Of a stretch of 64,000 bases of DNA, positions 26,237 through 34,380 are shown piece by piece; position 1 is the stretch's first letter, and each line of letters begins with the position of its first letter. Where the stretch lies: positions 62,001 to 126,000 of the forward strand of contig JBQTJX010000029.1 in assembly GCA_052386675.1 (NCBI GenBank), given 5' to 3'. The notes below the pieces were generated by a model. The model was not told the origin of the DNA. It saw only the letters and a program-made list of their open reading frames with translations, and ran no database searches. The DNA is from RBG-16-66-20 sp052386675. Lineage in GTDB: Bacteria > Pseudomonadota > Gammaproteobacteria > Burkholderiales > SG8-39. Both the position numbers and the translations under genes were made by a program.

Positions 26237-27319
26237 ATGAACCAGGCGGTTAACAGGAACATCAAGGCGGAGCCGCTTGCGCACGCCATCGAGGCGGTGG
26301 TCGCCGCCGGCGGCAGCGACGCGCGCGAGGCGAAAATCGTCGCCGCAAACCTGGTCACCGCCAACCTCACCGGGCACGATTCCCACGGCGTGGGCATGAT
26401 CCCGCGCTACGTCGACTCGCTGCTGGAGGGGGGGCTGAGGGTCAACCAGCATCCGAAGATCCAGTTCGATGGCGGCGCCATGGTGTCGCTGGACGGGCAG
26501 GCGGGCTACGGGCAGGTGATCGGGCTGGAGGCGATGGACATCGGCATCTCGCGTGCAAAGCAGCATGGCCTGTGCGTGATGGGGCTGGGGCGCGCACACC
26601 ACCTTTGCCGCATCGGGCAGTGGGCCGAGCAGGCGGTGGCGGCGGGCCTGGTGTCGCTGCACTTCACCAACGTGATATCCCGGTCGATTGTCGCGCCCTA
26701 CGGCGGCGCGGACGCGCGCTTCGGCACCAACCCCGTCACCATCGGCATCCCGATCCCGAACGAGCCGCCGTTCATCCTCGACATGGCCACCAGCGCGGTG
26801 GCGCAGGGCAAGATCCGCGTCGCGCACAACAAGCGCGAGAAGGTTTCGGCCGACTGGCTCATCGACAACCAGGGCAATCCGACGCCGGATCCGAAGTTCG
26901 GCGTCATCGAGCCGTTTGGCGCGTTGCGCACCTTCGGCCTGCACAAGGGCTACGGCCTGGCGGTGGTGTGCGAGCTGCTGGGCGGCGCGCTCACCGGCGG
27001 CGGCACCTGGCATTCGGAGGACCGCTCGAAGAAGCGCGTGTGGAACGGCATGCTCACCATCCTCATCGACCCGCGGCGGCTGGGTACCGGGGACGTGTTC
27101 GCGCAGGAGACGACCGCGTTCCTGGAATCGTTGCGCAAGTCGCCGCCGGCGCCCGGATTCGACAAGGTGCGGATCGCCGGCGAGCCCGAGCGCGAGACGC
27201 GCGCGAAGCGCGAGAAGGACGGCATCGCGGTGGATGCGAACACCTGGGAGGAAATCGTGGCGGCGGGGGCGAAGCTGAAGGTGGCGCGCGAGACGCTGGA
27301 GAAACTGGTCCGGGGTTGA
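26237..27319 (+). CDS. Ldh family (malate/L-lactate/ureidoglycolate) dehydrogenase
   Basis: A 360-residue NAD(P)-dependent 2-hydroxyacid dehydrogenase unrelated in fold to classical LDH. Family motifs are NLTGHDSHGVGMIPRYV near residue 44, the active-site segment GRAHHLCRIGQW near residue 118, FGTNPVTIGIPIPNE near residue 160, and DMATSAVAQGKI near residue 178. A GGAAGGAA ribosome site precedes the ATG. It is divergent from the Bug/aldolase operon across an 87-bp spacer, so both may respond to the same substrate. The exact substrate is not determinable. Confidence 0.9.
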   Translation: MNQAVNRNIKAEPLAHAIEAVVAAGGSDAREAKIVAANLVTANLTGHDSHGVGMIPRYVDSLLEGGLRVNQHPKIQFDGGAMVSLDGQAGYGQVIGLEAMDIGISRAKQHGLCVMGLGRAHHLCRIGQWAEQAVAAGLVSLHFTNVISRSIVAPYGGADARFGTNPVTIGIPIPNEPPFILDMATSAVAQGKIRVAHNKREKVSADWLIDNQGNPTPDPKFGVIEPFGALRTFGLHKGYGLAVVCELLGGALTGGGTWHSEDRSKKRVWNGMLTILIDPRRLGTGDVFAQETTAFLESLRKSPPAPGFDKVRIAGEPERETRAKREKDGIAVDANTWEEIVAAGAKLKVARETLEKLVRG

Positions 27320-27385
27320 CCCTTGCAACGGTGTCCGGGCGGCCCCATATTGGCTGCATCGGACCGGTGTCCGGGAGACCACGCC

Positions 27386-27982
27386 ATGCGCAGACTGTTC
27401 CTCGCCGTCGTTGCCGTCCTCACGCTCTCCAGCTGCGGCTACAACGACTTCCAGCGGCTCGACGAAGGCGTCAAGGCCGCATGGTCCGAGGTGATCAACA
27501 ACTACCAGCGCCGCGCCGACCTGATCCCGAACCTGGTGGCCACGGTGCAGGGCGCGGCCGATTTCGAGAAGAGCACGCTGGTGGAACTCACCAACGCGCG
27601 CGCCTCGGTCAGTTCCATCAAGGCGACCCCCGAACTGGTCAATGATCCGGACGCCTTCGCGAAATTCCAGGCTGCGCAGTCGCAGATGACCAGCGCGCTG
27701 TCGCGCCTGCTGGCGGTGGCGGAGAATTATCCGACGCTCACGGCGACCAGGGAATTCGGCGAGTTGCGCGCGGAACTGGCCGGCGCCGAGAACCGCATCA
27801 CCGTGGCGCGCGGCCGCTACATCAAGGCGGTGGAGGCCTACAACGTGCTTGCGCGCCAGTTCCCGAGCAACCTGACGGCGATGGTGTTCGGCTACCAGGC
27901 CAAGGCCAACTTCACGGTCGAGAACGAGAAGGCCATCGCGGCGCCGCCGAAGGTGGATTTCTCCAAGCCTGCGGCGAAGTAG
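27386..27982 (+). CDS. lemA: LemA family protein
   Basis: A 198-residue membrane-associated protein. The N-terminus MRRLFLAVVAVLTLSSC has a lipobox-like LSSC, after which the LemA helical domain carries NNYQRRADLIPNLVATVQGAADFE near residue 38 and FPSNLTAMVFGYQAK near residue 158. The ATG at 27386 has a GGGAGA site upstream; an earlier in-frame start at 27323 lacks one. LemA genes are commonly followed by TPM-domain genes, as here. The function is undefined, with links to cell-envelope maintenance. Confidence 0.9.
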   Translation: MRRLFLAVVAVLTLSSCGYNDFQRLDEGVKAAWSEVINNYQRRADLIPNLVATVQGAADFEKSTLVELTNARASVSSIKATPELVNDPDAFAKFQAAQSQMTSALSRLLAVAENYPTLTATREFGELRAELAGAENRITVARGRYIKAVEAYNVLARQFPSNLTAMVFGYQAKANFTVENEKAIAAPPKVDFSKPAAK

Positions 27983-27992
27983 AACAAGGCCC

Positions 27993-28829
27993 ATGCGTTT
28001 CCTGCTCGCGGCGTGCCTCGCGCTGGCGGGCCTCCTCGGCGCGGCGCGTGCCGATGTGGCGATCCCGCCGCTCGCGGCGCGCGTCACCGACCTCACCGGC
28101 ACGCTGAGCGCGCAGCAAAAGAGCGAGCTGGAATCGCGCCTCGCCGCGTTCGAGGCCAAGCGCGGCAGCCAGATCGCGGTGCTGTTGCTCCCCACCACGA
28201 AGCCCGAGGAGATCGAGCAGTTTTCCATTCGCCTCGCGGAAGCCTGGAAGGTGGGCAGGAAGGGCGTGGACGACGGTGTCGTCGTGGTGGTTGCCAAGGA
28301 CGACCGGCGCGTGCGCATCGAGGTGGGCTACGGCCTGGAAGGCGTGATCCCGGACGCGGTGGCAAAGCGCGTCATCGAGGAGCGCATCACGCCGCGCTTC
28401 CGGGAAGGCGATTACTTCGGCGGTATCCGGGACGGCGTGGACCAGCTGGTGCGGCTGGCCGAGGGCGAGAAGCTGCCGGCGCCCGCCGCGCGTGCGTCGC
28501 CTCGCGAATCCGATCCCGTCGCCAGCCTGTTCGACTATGCCGTCCCGGCGCTCTTCTTCATCGTCATCGCGGGCGGCGTGCTCAAGCTGGTGCTGGGCCG
28601 GTTCCTGGGCTCGGTCGCCACCGGGGCGCTGCTGGGCCTGGCCGCTTTCCTGTTGTTCAACATGATCGCCGCCGCCGTCGCCGCGGTGATGGGGTTCCTG
28701 TTCACCTTCGCCAACACCGGCGCCGGGCGCGGCGGCGGCTGGTCGAGCAGCGGCGGTTCGTCCTCCTCCGGCAGTTTCGGCGGGGGAGGCGGCAGTTTCG
28801 GGGGCGGCGGCGCTTCGGGGCGCTGGTAG
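27993..28829 (+). CDS. TPM domain-containing membrane protein (YgcG-like)
   Basis: A 278-residue protein with a signal peptide (about residues 1-20) and a periplasmic TPM domain (about 28-150) containing VTDLTGTLSAQQKSELESRL and VEVGYGLEGVIPDAVAKRVI. Two or three TM segments (about 178-240) follow. The C-terminal tail is very rich in Gly/Ser (GGGGSFGGGGASGRW), as is usual in this family. It starts 10 bp after lemA. Some TPM proteins have phosphatase activity or help assemble membrane complexes; the role here is unknown. Confidence 0.9.
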   Translation: MRFLLAACLALAGLLGAARADVAIPPLAARVTDLTGTLSAQQKSELESRLAAFEAKRGSQIAVLLLPTTKPEEIEQFSIRLAEAWKVGRKGVDDGVVVVVAKDDRRVRIEVGYGLEGVIPDAVAKRVIEERITPRFREGDYFGGIRDGVDQLVRLAEGEKLPAPAARASPRESDPVASLFDYAVPALFFIVIAGGVLKLVLGRFLGSVATGALLGLAAFLLFNMIAAAVAAVMGFLFTFANTGAGRGGGWSSSGGSSSSGSFGGGGGSFGGGGASGRW

Positions 28830-28833
28830 CGGG

Positions 28834-29325
28834 ATGCGCTGGATCCGCCACCTGTTCCTGGACGAACTCGCGCTCCGGCGGGCATTCCCCGCCCCGGTGC
28901 TGGGGGCGATCGCGAGCGCGGTCGCCGGGCAGGAGAAGCGCCATCGCGGGGAACTGCGCGTCGTGATCGAAGGCGGCCTTCCCATCCTGGCGCTCGCCCT
29001 CGGGCGGACGGCGCACGAGCGTGCGCTTGAGCAGTTCGCGCGCCTGCGCGTCTGGGACACCGAAGACAACGCCGGCGTGCTGGTCTACCTGCTGCTCGCA
29101 GACCACCGGGTGGAAATCGTGGCCGACCGCGGCATCCACGCCCGCGTCGGCGCGGCCGCCTGGGAGACCATCTGCGGCGCCATGCAGCGCGAGTTCGCCG
29201 CCGGGCGCTACGAGGAGGGCATGCGCAGCGGCCTGTCGTCCATCAGCGACCTTCTGGCGCGGCATTTTCCCGCCGGTGCGGGCGAGAATCCAAACGAACT
29301 CCCCGACGCGCCGGTTGCCGTCTAG
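28834..29325 (+). CDS. second TPM domain-containing protein
   Basis: A 163-residue protein lacking an obvious signal peptide. A basic N-terminal helix region (about 1-45) precedes a TPM domain (about 55-150) with ARLRVWDTEDNAGVLVYLLLADHRVEIVADRG-like strands and ISDLLARHFP near the end. It starts 4 bp after the first TPM gene. The lemA-TPM-TPM trio is a frequent proteobacterial arrangement. Without a signal it may face the cytoplasm, the reverse of its neighbour. Confidence 0.85.
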   Translation: MRWIRHLFLDELALRRAFPAPVLGAIASAVAGQEKRHRGELRVVIEGGLPILALALGRTAHERALEQFARLRVWDTEDNAGVLVYLLLADHRVEIVADRGIHARVGAAAWETICGAMQREFAAGRYEEGMRSGLSSISDLLARHFPAGAGENPNELPDAPVAV

Positions 29326-29391
29326 CGCTTGAGCCCGCGCCATCCACGCATTCCGCTTGCCGCAAGGAATGCGGGCTATGCTGCGTGCTGC

Positions 29392-29958
29392 ATGGTGCTG
29401 CGACCGCTTCTGCTGCTGTTGTTCGCTTCGGCCGCGGGTGCGGCCGAGGATCTGGCCGTGGAGGCGACCCGCCGTGACGATGCCGTCGAGGTCCGCGCGC
29501 ACGCGCTGGTCGAGGCCTCATGGGATACAGTCTGGGGAACGCTTACGGACTACAATCGCCTTGCCAGCTTCATTCCCGGGATGCGCAGCAGCCGCGTGAT
29601 CGAGCAGCGCGGCAATGCGGCGACGGTGGAGCAGGTGGGCGAGGCGCGGTTCCTGTTCTTCAGCTTTCCGATCGAGGTTACGGTGGTGTCCACGGCCCGG
29701 CCGCCGGACACGATCGACATTCGTGTCCTGAAGGGCAGTTTCCGGCGTCTCGACGGCGGGTATCGCCTCCGGCAGGCAGGCGGCGGAAAGATCGCGCTCG
29801 GCTGGGTGGGATTGATCGAGCCGGATTTCCCGCTGCCGCCGCTGCTCGGCGAAGTGGTACTGCGCGCGAACATCGAGGACCAGTTTCTCGGCATGGTGCG
29901 CGAAATCGAGCGCCGCGAAGCGCTGCGGCGGGAACTGAAAAAGGAAACGGCAAATTGA
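29392..29958 (+). CDS. secreted SRPBCC/START-like protein
   Basis: A 188-residue protein with a signal peptide (MVLRPLLLLLFASAAGAAE) and a START/polyketide-cyclase-type lipid-binding fold. Family markers are SWDTVWGTLTDYNRLASFIPG near residue 43 and the mid-domain strand EARFLFFSFPIEV near residue 84. The ATG at 29392 gives the signal peptide; the earlier in-frame start at 29329 does not. Its stop overlaps the TTG start of the rquA-like gene. A periplasmic hydrophobic-ligand carrier is inferred from the fold, and the neighbouring quinone methyltransferase suggests a lipid or quinone ligand. Confidence 0.78.
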   Translation: MVLRPLLLLLFASAAGAAEDLAVEATRRDDAVEVRAHALVEASWDTVWGTLTDYNRLASFIPGMRSSRVIEQRGNAATVEQVGEARFLFFSFPIEVTVVSTARPPDTIDIRVLKGSFRRLDGGYRLRQAGGGKIALGWVGLIEPDFPLPPLLGEVVLRANIEDQFLGMVREIERREALRRELKKETAN

Positions 29959-30656
29959 CCCCGGAGTTTGAAGTGCTCGTCAGTGAATCGGTCGTGGTGC
30001 CGGCCTACCTTGCCAAGACCTACTGGTGGGCCTATGTGCATCCGGCGGCGGTCCGGCTGTTCGAGCGGCAGTGGCTGGTGAACCTCATCCTGTGGGGTAA
30101 CTTCAGCCGCTTGCGGGACGCCGCGCTGCAGCGGATGGGGCCGGTGCTGGATGGGCGCACGCTGCAGGTGGCCTGCGTGTACGGCGACCTGACGCAGCGC
30201 CTCGCGGCGCGCCTGGCGCCCGGCGCCACGCTGGATGTCGTTGACGTGCTGCCGATCCAGCTGTCGAACCTGGCGCGCAAGCTGCCGCAAGGCGCGCCGG
30301 TCAGCCTGGTCCATGGCGACTCGACGCGGCTGCCGGCTGCGGACGCGAGCTACGACAGGGTGCTGGTGTTCTTCCTGCTGCACGAGCAGCCCGAAGAGGT
30401 GCGCAGGGAGACGCTGGCCGAAGCGCTACGAGTGCTCAAGCCCGATGGTCGCCTGGTGGTGGTGGATTACCACCGCCCGCACCGGATCCATCCGCTGCGC
30501 CACTTCATGCGCCTGCTGCTCGCGCGCCTGGAGCCCTTTGCGCTGGACCTGTGGCGCAACGGGCTGGAATCCTGGATGCCCGAGCCTGCTGCCCTGCGGA
30601 TCCGAAAGCGCCTCTATTACGGAGGGCTTTACCAGTTGCTCGAGGTCTCGCGTTGA
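29955..30656 (+). CDS. rquA: rhodoquinone biosynthesis methyltransferase-like protein RquA
   Basis: A 233-residue SAM-methyltransferase-fold protein. The segments YLAKTYWWAYVHP, FERQWLVNLILWGNFSRLRDAAL, LQVACVYGDLT, LDVVDVLPIQLSNL and VFFLLHEQPEEVRRETLAEALR, plus the ending YYGGLYQLLEV, match my recollection of RquA very closely. RquA replaces a methoxy of ubiquinone with an amino group to make rhodoquinone, the low-potential quinone used with fumarate during anaerobiosis. The start is TTG at 29955, forming TTGA with the upstream stop and preceded by AAGGAA. No ATG occurs near the family N-terminus. Confirmation needs a profile search. Confidence 0.78.
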   Translation: MTPEFEVLVSESVVVPAYLAKTYWWAYVHPAAVRLFERQWLVNLILWGNFSRLRDAALQRMGPVLDGRTLQVACVYGDLTQRLAARLAPGATLDVVDVLPIQLSNLARKLPQGAPVSLVHGDSTRLPAADASYDRVLVFFLLHEQPEEVRRETLAEALRVLKPDGRLVVVDYHRPHRIHPLRHFMRLLLARLEPFALDLWRNGLESWMPEPAALRIRKRLYYGGLYQLLEVSR

Positions 30657-32125
30657 GGCGACTGGCCCTCGCGGTCGGTGCGCTGCTGGCGGCGGGCTGC
30701 GCGACAGTGGAGCACTCGCCAAGCGGGCATCTCGGCTCGGGCGAGCAGGCCCTGCGGGATTGCGCCGCGTTCTACCGTGACCTCGACGAGCGCATCGACG
30801 CTGCCGGGGTGCGCGATGCCCAGGACGCGCGCCTGCCGGGCTTCCCCTACCTCCGCGCGAGCAGGCTGCTGTCCTCCTATCGCGATGAAGCTGCGCAGGA
30901 TGCCGGCGTTCTGCGCGCGCTTGTCGCACGCATGGCAGCCCTGGACCTCGCCGCACGCCGGCGCGAACTCGCGAACCTTCCTGGGGGCGGGCCGGCCGGC
31001 GCGCTGGAGCGCGCCGTGGCATGCGGGGCGACGCTGCGCGCCGCTGACCTCGCAGATGCGCGCGCCGCGGCTTCAATACAGGCGAGCGCGGTGGTGCCGG
31101 ACGACTATTCCTCCGCGAGCCGCGTGCTCGGCCTGTACCTGCTCACCCGGTATCCATTCGGCGCCGGCGTGCGCCGGCACCTGGACGAAGTGCGCGCCGC
31201 CTATGCGAGGGACCTGCCGGTTCCTCCCGGAATCGTCCTGGAACGCCATGCGCCGCCGGCAGTGGCATTGCCGCGGGCTGCCGCGGCGTCGATCCTCGCC
31301 CGCGCCGCGGAGAATCCGCTGCGGCTCCCGGAACTGCGCGCCGATGATCTGGAGGCCTTGTTCGCGGCGCATGCGCCGGCGTACGAAGTGGAGGTTTCCG
31401 GCGCTGCCGACCGCTTCGGCGCCCTGCGATGGGAGGCCGGGGCAGGCGTCCCGTCGGTTGCCTCCGCCGAGCCCGTCGTCTACCGTCAGGCCGCCTGGAC
31501 CCGCTATCGCGGGCGTGCGCTGCTGCAGCTGGTGTACACCGTCTGGTTCCCGGAGCGGCCGGCGGACTCGCCCTCGGACCTCCTCGCCGGCAAGCTCGAC
31601 GGCCTGACCTGGCGCGTCACGCTTGCCCCGGACGGCGAGCCGGTGCTCTACGACACCATGCATCCCTGCGGTTGCTATCACATGTTCTTCCCGACGCCGC
31701 GAGCGAAGCCGGTGCCGCCGGCCGAGGACGGGACGCCCGAGGCGCTGGAATGGATGTTCTCGCCGCAGGCGCTGCCGCCGGTTGCCTGGGACGAGCGCAT
31801 TGTGCTGCGCGTCGCCGCGCGCACGCACTACCTGGAGCGGGTGACGCCGGCGCGGGCGCTGCCCGGCGCGCGCCGCTACGCTTTCCGGGACTACGATGAG
31901 TTGCGCTCGCTGCCGCGGCCCGAAGGCGGCAGTGCAAGCGTATTCGGGCCCGACGGCCTGATCGCAGGAACCGAGCGCGCGGAGCGGTTGCTGTTCTGGC
32001 CCATGGGAATTCCCTCGGCGGGTGCGATGCGCCAGTGGGGCCGGCACGCCACTGCATTCGCCGGCCGCCGTCACTTCGACGACGCCGACCTGCTGGAGAA
32101 GCGCTTCACGCTCGACCTGCGTTGA
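30653..32125 (+). CDS. hypothetical lipoprotein
   Basis: A 490-residue predicted lipoprotein (MRRLALAVGALLAAGCATV, lipobox LAAGC) that I do not assign to a named family. Notable features are a Cys/His cluster HPCGCYHMFF near residue 344, an aromatic segment LLQLVYTVWFPER near residue 288, and RLLFWPMGIPSAGAMRQWGRH near the end. The start is TTG at 30653, again a TTGA overlap, here with the rquA stop; no alternative gives the signal. It ends with a 20-bp tail overlap against alkB. The coupling implies a link to rquA, but the function is unknown. Confidence 0.7.
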   Translation: MRRLALAVGALLAAGCATVEHSPSGHLGSGEQALRDCAAFYRDLDERIDAAGVRDAQDARLPGFPYLRASRLLSSYRDEAAQDAGVLRALVARMAALDLAARRRELANLPGGGPAGALERAVACGATLRAADLADARAAASIQASAVVPDDYSSASRVLGLYLLTRYPFGAGVRRHLDEVRAAYARDLPVPPGIVLERHAPPAVALPRAAAASILARAAENPLRLPELRADDLEALFAAHAPAYEVEVSGAADRFGALRWEAGAGVPSVASAEPVVYRQAAWTRYRGRALLQLVYTVWFPERPADSPSDLLAGKLDGLTWRVTLAPDGEPVLYDTMHPCGCYHMFFPTPRAKPVPPAEDGTPEALEWMFSPQALPPVAWDERIVLRVAARTHYLERVTPARALPGARRYAFRDYDELRSLPRPEGGSASVFGPDGLIAGTERAERLLFWPMGIPSAGAMRQWGRHATAFAGRRHFDDADLLEKRFTLDLR

Positions 32126-33140
32126 CCCCGGGCACGCGCGGATTCATCACCGCGAACCACAGCGGCGGCACCAGCGCGAGCGGTACCATCGCCGGATAGC
32201 CGGCAGGCAGCTTCGGGCTCTCGGCCTGCGGCTGCAGCGCGGCATAGGACCTCCCGGGATTCAGGTGGTGGTCGGCATGGCGTTGCAGGTGAACGAGGAA
32301 ACAGTTGCTGAGCCGCTCGTAGGCGTCCCAGGCGTGCGCCGCGGTCGGGCGCTCGTAGCGGCCGTCGGGCAGTTTTTTCCTCTGCAGGCCATAGTGCTCG
32401 ATGTAGTTCACCGCTTCCAGCTGCAGGACCGCGACCGCGCTCTGGCCGAAGAAGAACGCCACCGCCCAGGGCCCGAACGCGAGGCCCAGCGTCACCGCGA
32501 TGGCGAGCGTGGCCGCCCAGGGTCGCAGCACCTCCGCGCGCTCCAGTTGCCAGGCGTGCGCGAGCGAGCCGAAGAGGGTGCGCGGCAGGAAGCGCCAGAA
32601 GCCCTCGCCAAAGCGCGCGCTCGCCGGATCCTCTGGCGTCGCGACGCGCGCGTGGTGGCCGCGGTTGTGCTCCACGGTGAAGTGGCCGTAGCTGACGCTG
32701 ACCAGCAGCAGGCGCGACAGGAAGCGGTCCAGCTTCGGCAGCTTGTGCCCGAGCTCGTGCGCAATGGTGATGCCGGCGCCGCCGGAGGCGAGGCCCACCG
32801 AGGCGGAGAAGAGGATTGCGTCACCCGTGCCGAGCGCGCCGGAGCCGACCAGCCATGCGCCCCAGGCGATCAGTCCCAGCTGCAGCGGCACCCAGGCGTG
32901 CAGCACGAAGCGGAAGAAGGGGCCGTGCTTCAGGCGTTCTAGTTCCGCCGGCGTGGCGGGCGCCGCGTCGCGCCCGAACGCCATGTCCAGCAGCGGCACC
33001 AGGATGAAGAACACCGCGAACGCATACCAGTACTGGCCGATGGCGTGCCCGATGACCGGCGCGCCTGCGACGGTGAGCGCGAGCAGGAAGCGCGCGTCGC
33101 GCAGGGCAAAGCCCTGCGCGGGTTCAGGAGGCGAGGACAT
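32106..33140 (-). CDS. AlkB-type alkane 1-monooxygenase / fatty-acid-desaturase-like
   Basis: A 344-residue integral membrane di-iron enzyme with about six TM segments and the histidine boxes HELGHK (near residue 127), EHNRGHH (near 155) and LQRHADHH (near 284), plus the AlkB-specific NYIEHYGLQR near 240. It would hydroxylate a terminal methyl group of an alkane or similar chain using O2 and a rubredoxin. No rubredoxin or rubredoxin reductase gene lies nearby. It is slightly shorter than Pseudomonas AlkB (about 400). It follows a GNAT gene with a 17-bp overlap. Confidence 0.87.
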   Translation of the reverse strand: MSSPPEPAQGFALRDARFLLALTVAGAPVIGHAIGQYWYAFAVFFILVPLLDMAFGRDAAPATPAELERLKHGPFFRFVLHAWVPLQLGLIAWGAWLVGSGALGTGDAILFSASVGLASGGAGITIAHELGHKLPKLDRFLSRLLLVSVSYGHFTVEHNRGHHARVATPEDPASARFGEGFWRFLPRTLFGSLAHAWQLERAEVLRPWAATLAIAVTLGLAFGPWAVAFFFGQSAVAVLQLEAVNYIEHYGLQRKKLPDGRYERPTAAHAWDAYERLSNCFLVHLQRHADHHLNPGRSYAALQPQAESPKLPAGYPAMVPLALVPPLWFAVMNPRVPGVNAGRA

Positions 33141-33420
33141 CCTGCCAGGCCGGTGTGCGCGCCAGGACCGCGCGCACGTAGCTGCAGCGCGGCACCAGCT
33201 TCACATTCTCGGCGCGCGCCCAGAGGACGACGGCTTCCACCAGCTGCTTCGCGGCGCCCGAACCGCGCAGCGAATCGTCCACCTCGGTGTGGTTCACCGC
33301 GACCACGCCGGGGCCGCGCGAGGTGTAGAGCAGCTCGCCGACGCGGCGGCCGTCGCGCTCGATGACGAAGGCGCCGTGGTCGCCGGCGCGACGATGTTCG
33401 ATGGGTATCGACCTCTCCAT
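33124..33420 (-). CDS. GNAT family (YjdJ/Gtn10-type) N-acetyltransferase
   Basis: A 98-residue minimal acetyltransferase-fold protein. It carries GAFVIERDGRRVGELLYT near residue 15, NHTEVDDSLRGSGAAKQLVEAVV near residue 43 (acetyl-CoA loop RGSGAAK), and ARAENVKLVPRCSYVRAV near residue 68 with the conserved Cys. Such short GNAT proteins are widespread and functionally uncharacterised. It overlaps the alkB start by 17 bp and is divergent from a methyltransferase gene across a 105-bp spacer. Confidence 0.85.
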   Translation of the reverse strand: MERSIPIEHRRAGDHGAFVIERDGRRVGELLYTSRGPGVVAVNHTEVDDSLRGSGAAKQLVEAVVLWARAENVKLVPRCSYVRAVLARTPAWQDVLAS

Positions 33421-33525
33421 GATGCCAGTCTAAATGCTTACGGAAACATTCCGGAAACGCGCGCGACATCCGCCGGCAACTCCGGCCCCCCATAGTGGCA
33501 CCTCCATTCAACGAGGAGGTTTGCC

Positions 33526-34374
33526 ATGTCCGCAGTCCTGTCCGCAGTTTCGCCCGCCAATCAAGCCGCCACCCCCGATTTCGCCGCCGTCAAGACCAAG
33601 CAGCAGGCCGCCTGGTCCACCGGCGACTACGCCGTCGTCGGCACCACGCTGCAGATCGTCGGCGAAGACCTGTGCGAAGCGCTCGACCTGCGCTCGGGCA
33701 GCAAGGTGCTCGATGTCGCCGCCGGCAATGGCAACGCCACGCTGGCCGCGGCGCGCCGCTGGTGCGACGTCACTTCCACCGATTACGTCGGTTCGCTGCT
33801 CGAGGCCGGCAAGGCGCGGGCGAAGGCCGAGGGCCTGGCCGTCCGGTTCCAGGAGGCCGACGCCGAGAACCTGCCCTTCGCCGACGCGTCCTTCGACGCG
33901 GTGCTGTCCACCTTCGGCGTGATGTTTACGCCGGACCAGGACAAGGCCGCCGCGGAACTGGCGCGTGTTTGCAAGCCGGGCGGGAAAATCGGACTCGCCA
34001 ACTGGACCCCGGAGAGCTTCATCGGGCAACTCTTCAAGACCATCGGCCGGTACCTGCCGCCGGCGCCGGGCGTCCAATCGCCCGCGTTATGGGGCACGCA
34101 GGCGAGGCTGGAGACCTTGTTCGGCGATACCGCCAGGGAGATCCGCCTCGTCAGCCGCCAGTTCAATTTCCGCTACCGCTCGGCGGCGCACTGGCTGGAA
34201 GTGTTCCGCACCTTCTACGGCCCGGTGAACAAGGCCTTCGGCGCGATGGACGAGCACGCGCAGGCTGCCTTCGCCCGCGACGTGATGGCGCTCATCGACA
34301 GCCGCAACCGCTCGGGCGACGCCACGCTGGTGCTGCCCAGCGAGTACGTCGAAGTGGTCGTGGTGCGAAGCTGA
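33526..34374 (+). CDS. class I SAM-dependent methyltransferase (UbiE-like)
   Basis: A 282-residue cytoplasmic methyltransferase. Motif I is KVLDVAAGNGNATLAAAR near residue 60, the acidic post-I loop TSTDYVGSLLEAG follows near 84, and FDAVLSTFGVMFTPDQDKAAAELARVCKPGGKIGLANW near 125 marks motifs II-III. A strong GAGGAGG site precedes the ATG at 33526. It is followed 6 bp later by an alpha/beta hydrolase gene. The substrate is not known; small-molecule rather than protein methylation is likely from the fold. Confidence 0.85.
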   Translation: MSAVLSAVSPANQAATPDFAAVKTKQQAAWSTGDYAVVGTTLQIVGEDLCEALDLRSGSKVLDVAAGNGNATLAAARRWCDVTSTDYVGSLLEAGKARAKAEGLAVRFQEADAENLPFADASFDAVLSTFGVMFTPDQDKAAAELARVCKPGGKIGLANWTPESFIGQLFKTIGRYLPPAPGVQSPALWGTQARLETLFGDTAREIRLVSRQFNFRYRSAAHWLEVFRTFYGPVNKAFGAMDEHAQAAFARDVMALIDSRNRSGDATLVLPSEYVEVVVVRS

Positions 34375-34380
34375 GCGCGC

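Noticed and set aside
25169..28318. Minus-strand open frame over 1000 codons
   Set aside because: Only the last 326 codons are the Bug binding protein, starting at 26149; the upstream part is antisense to ldh, lemA and TPM genes.
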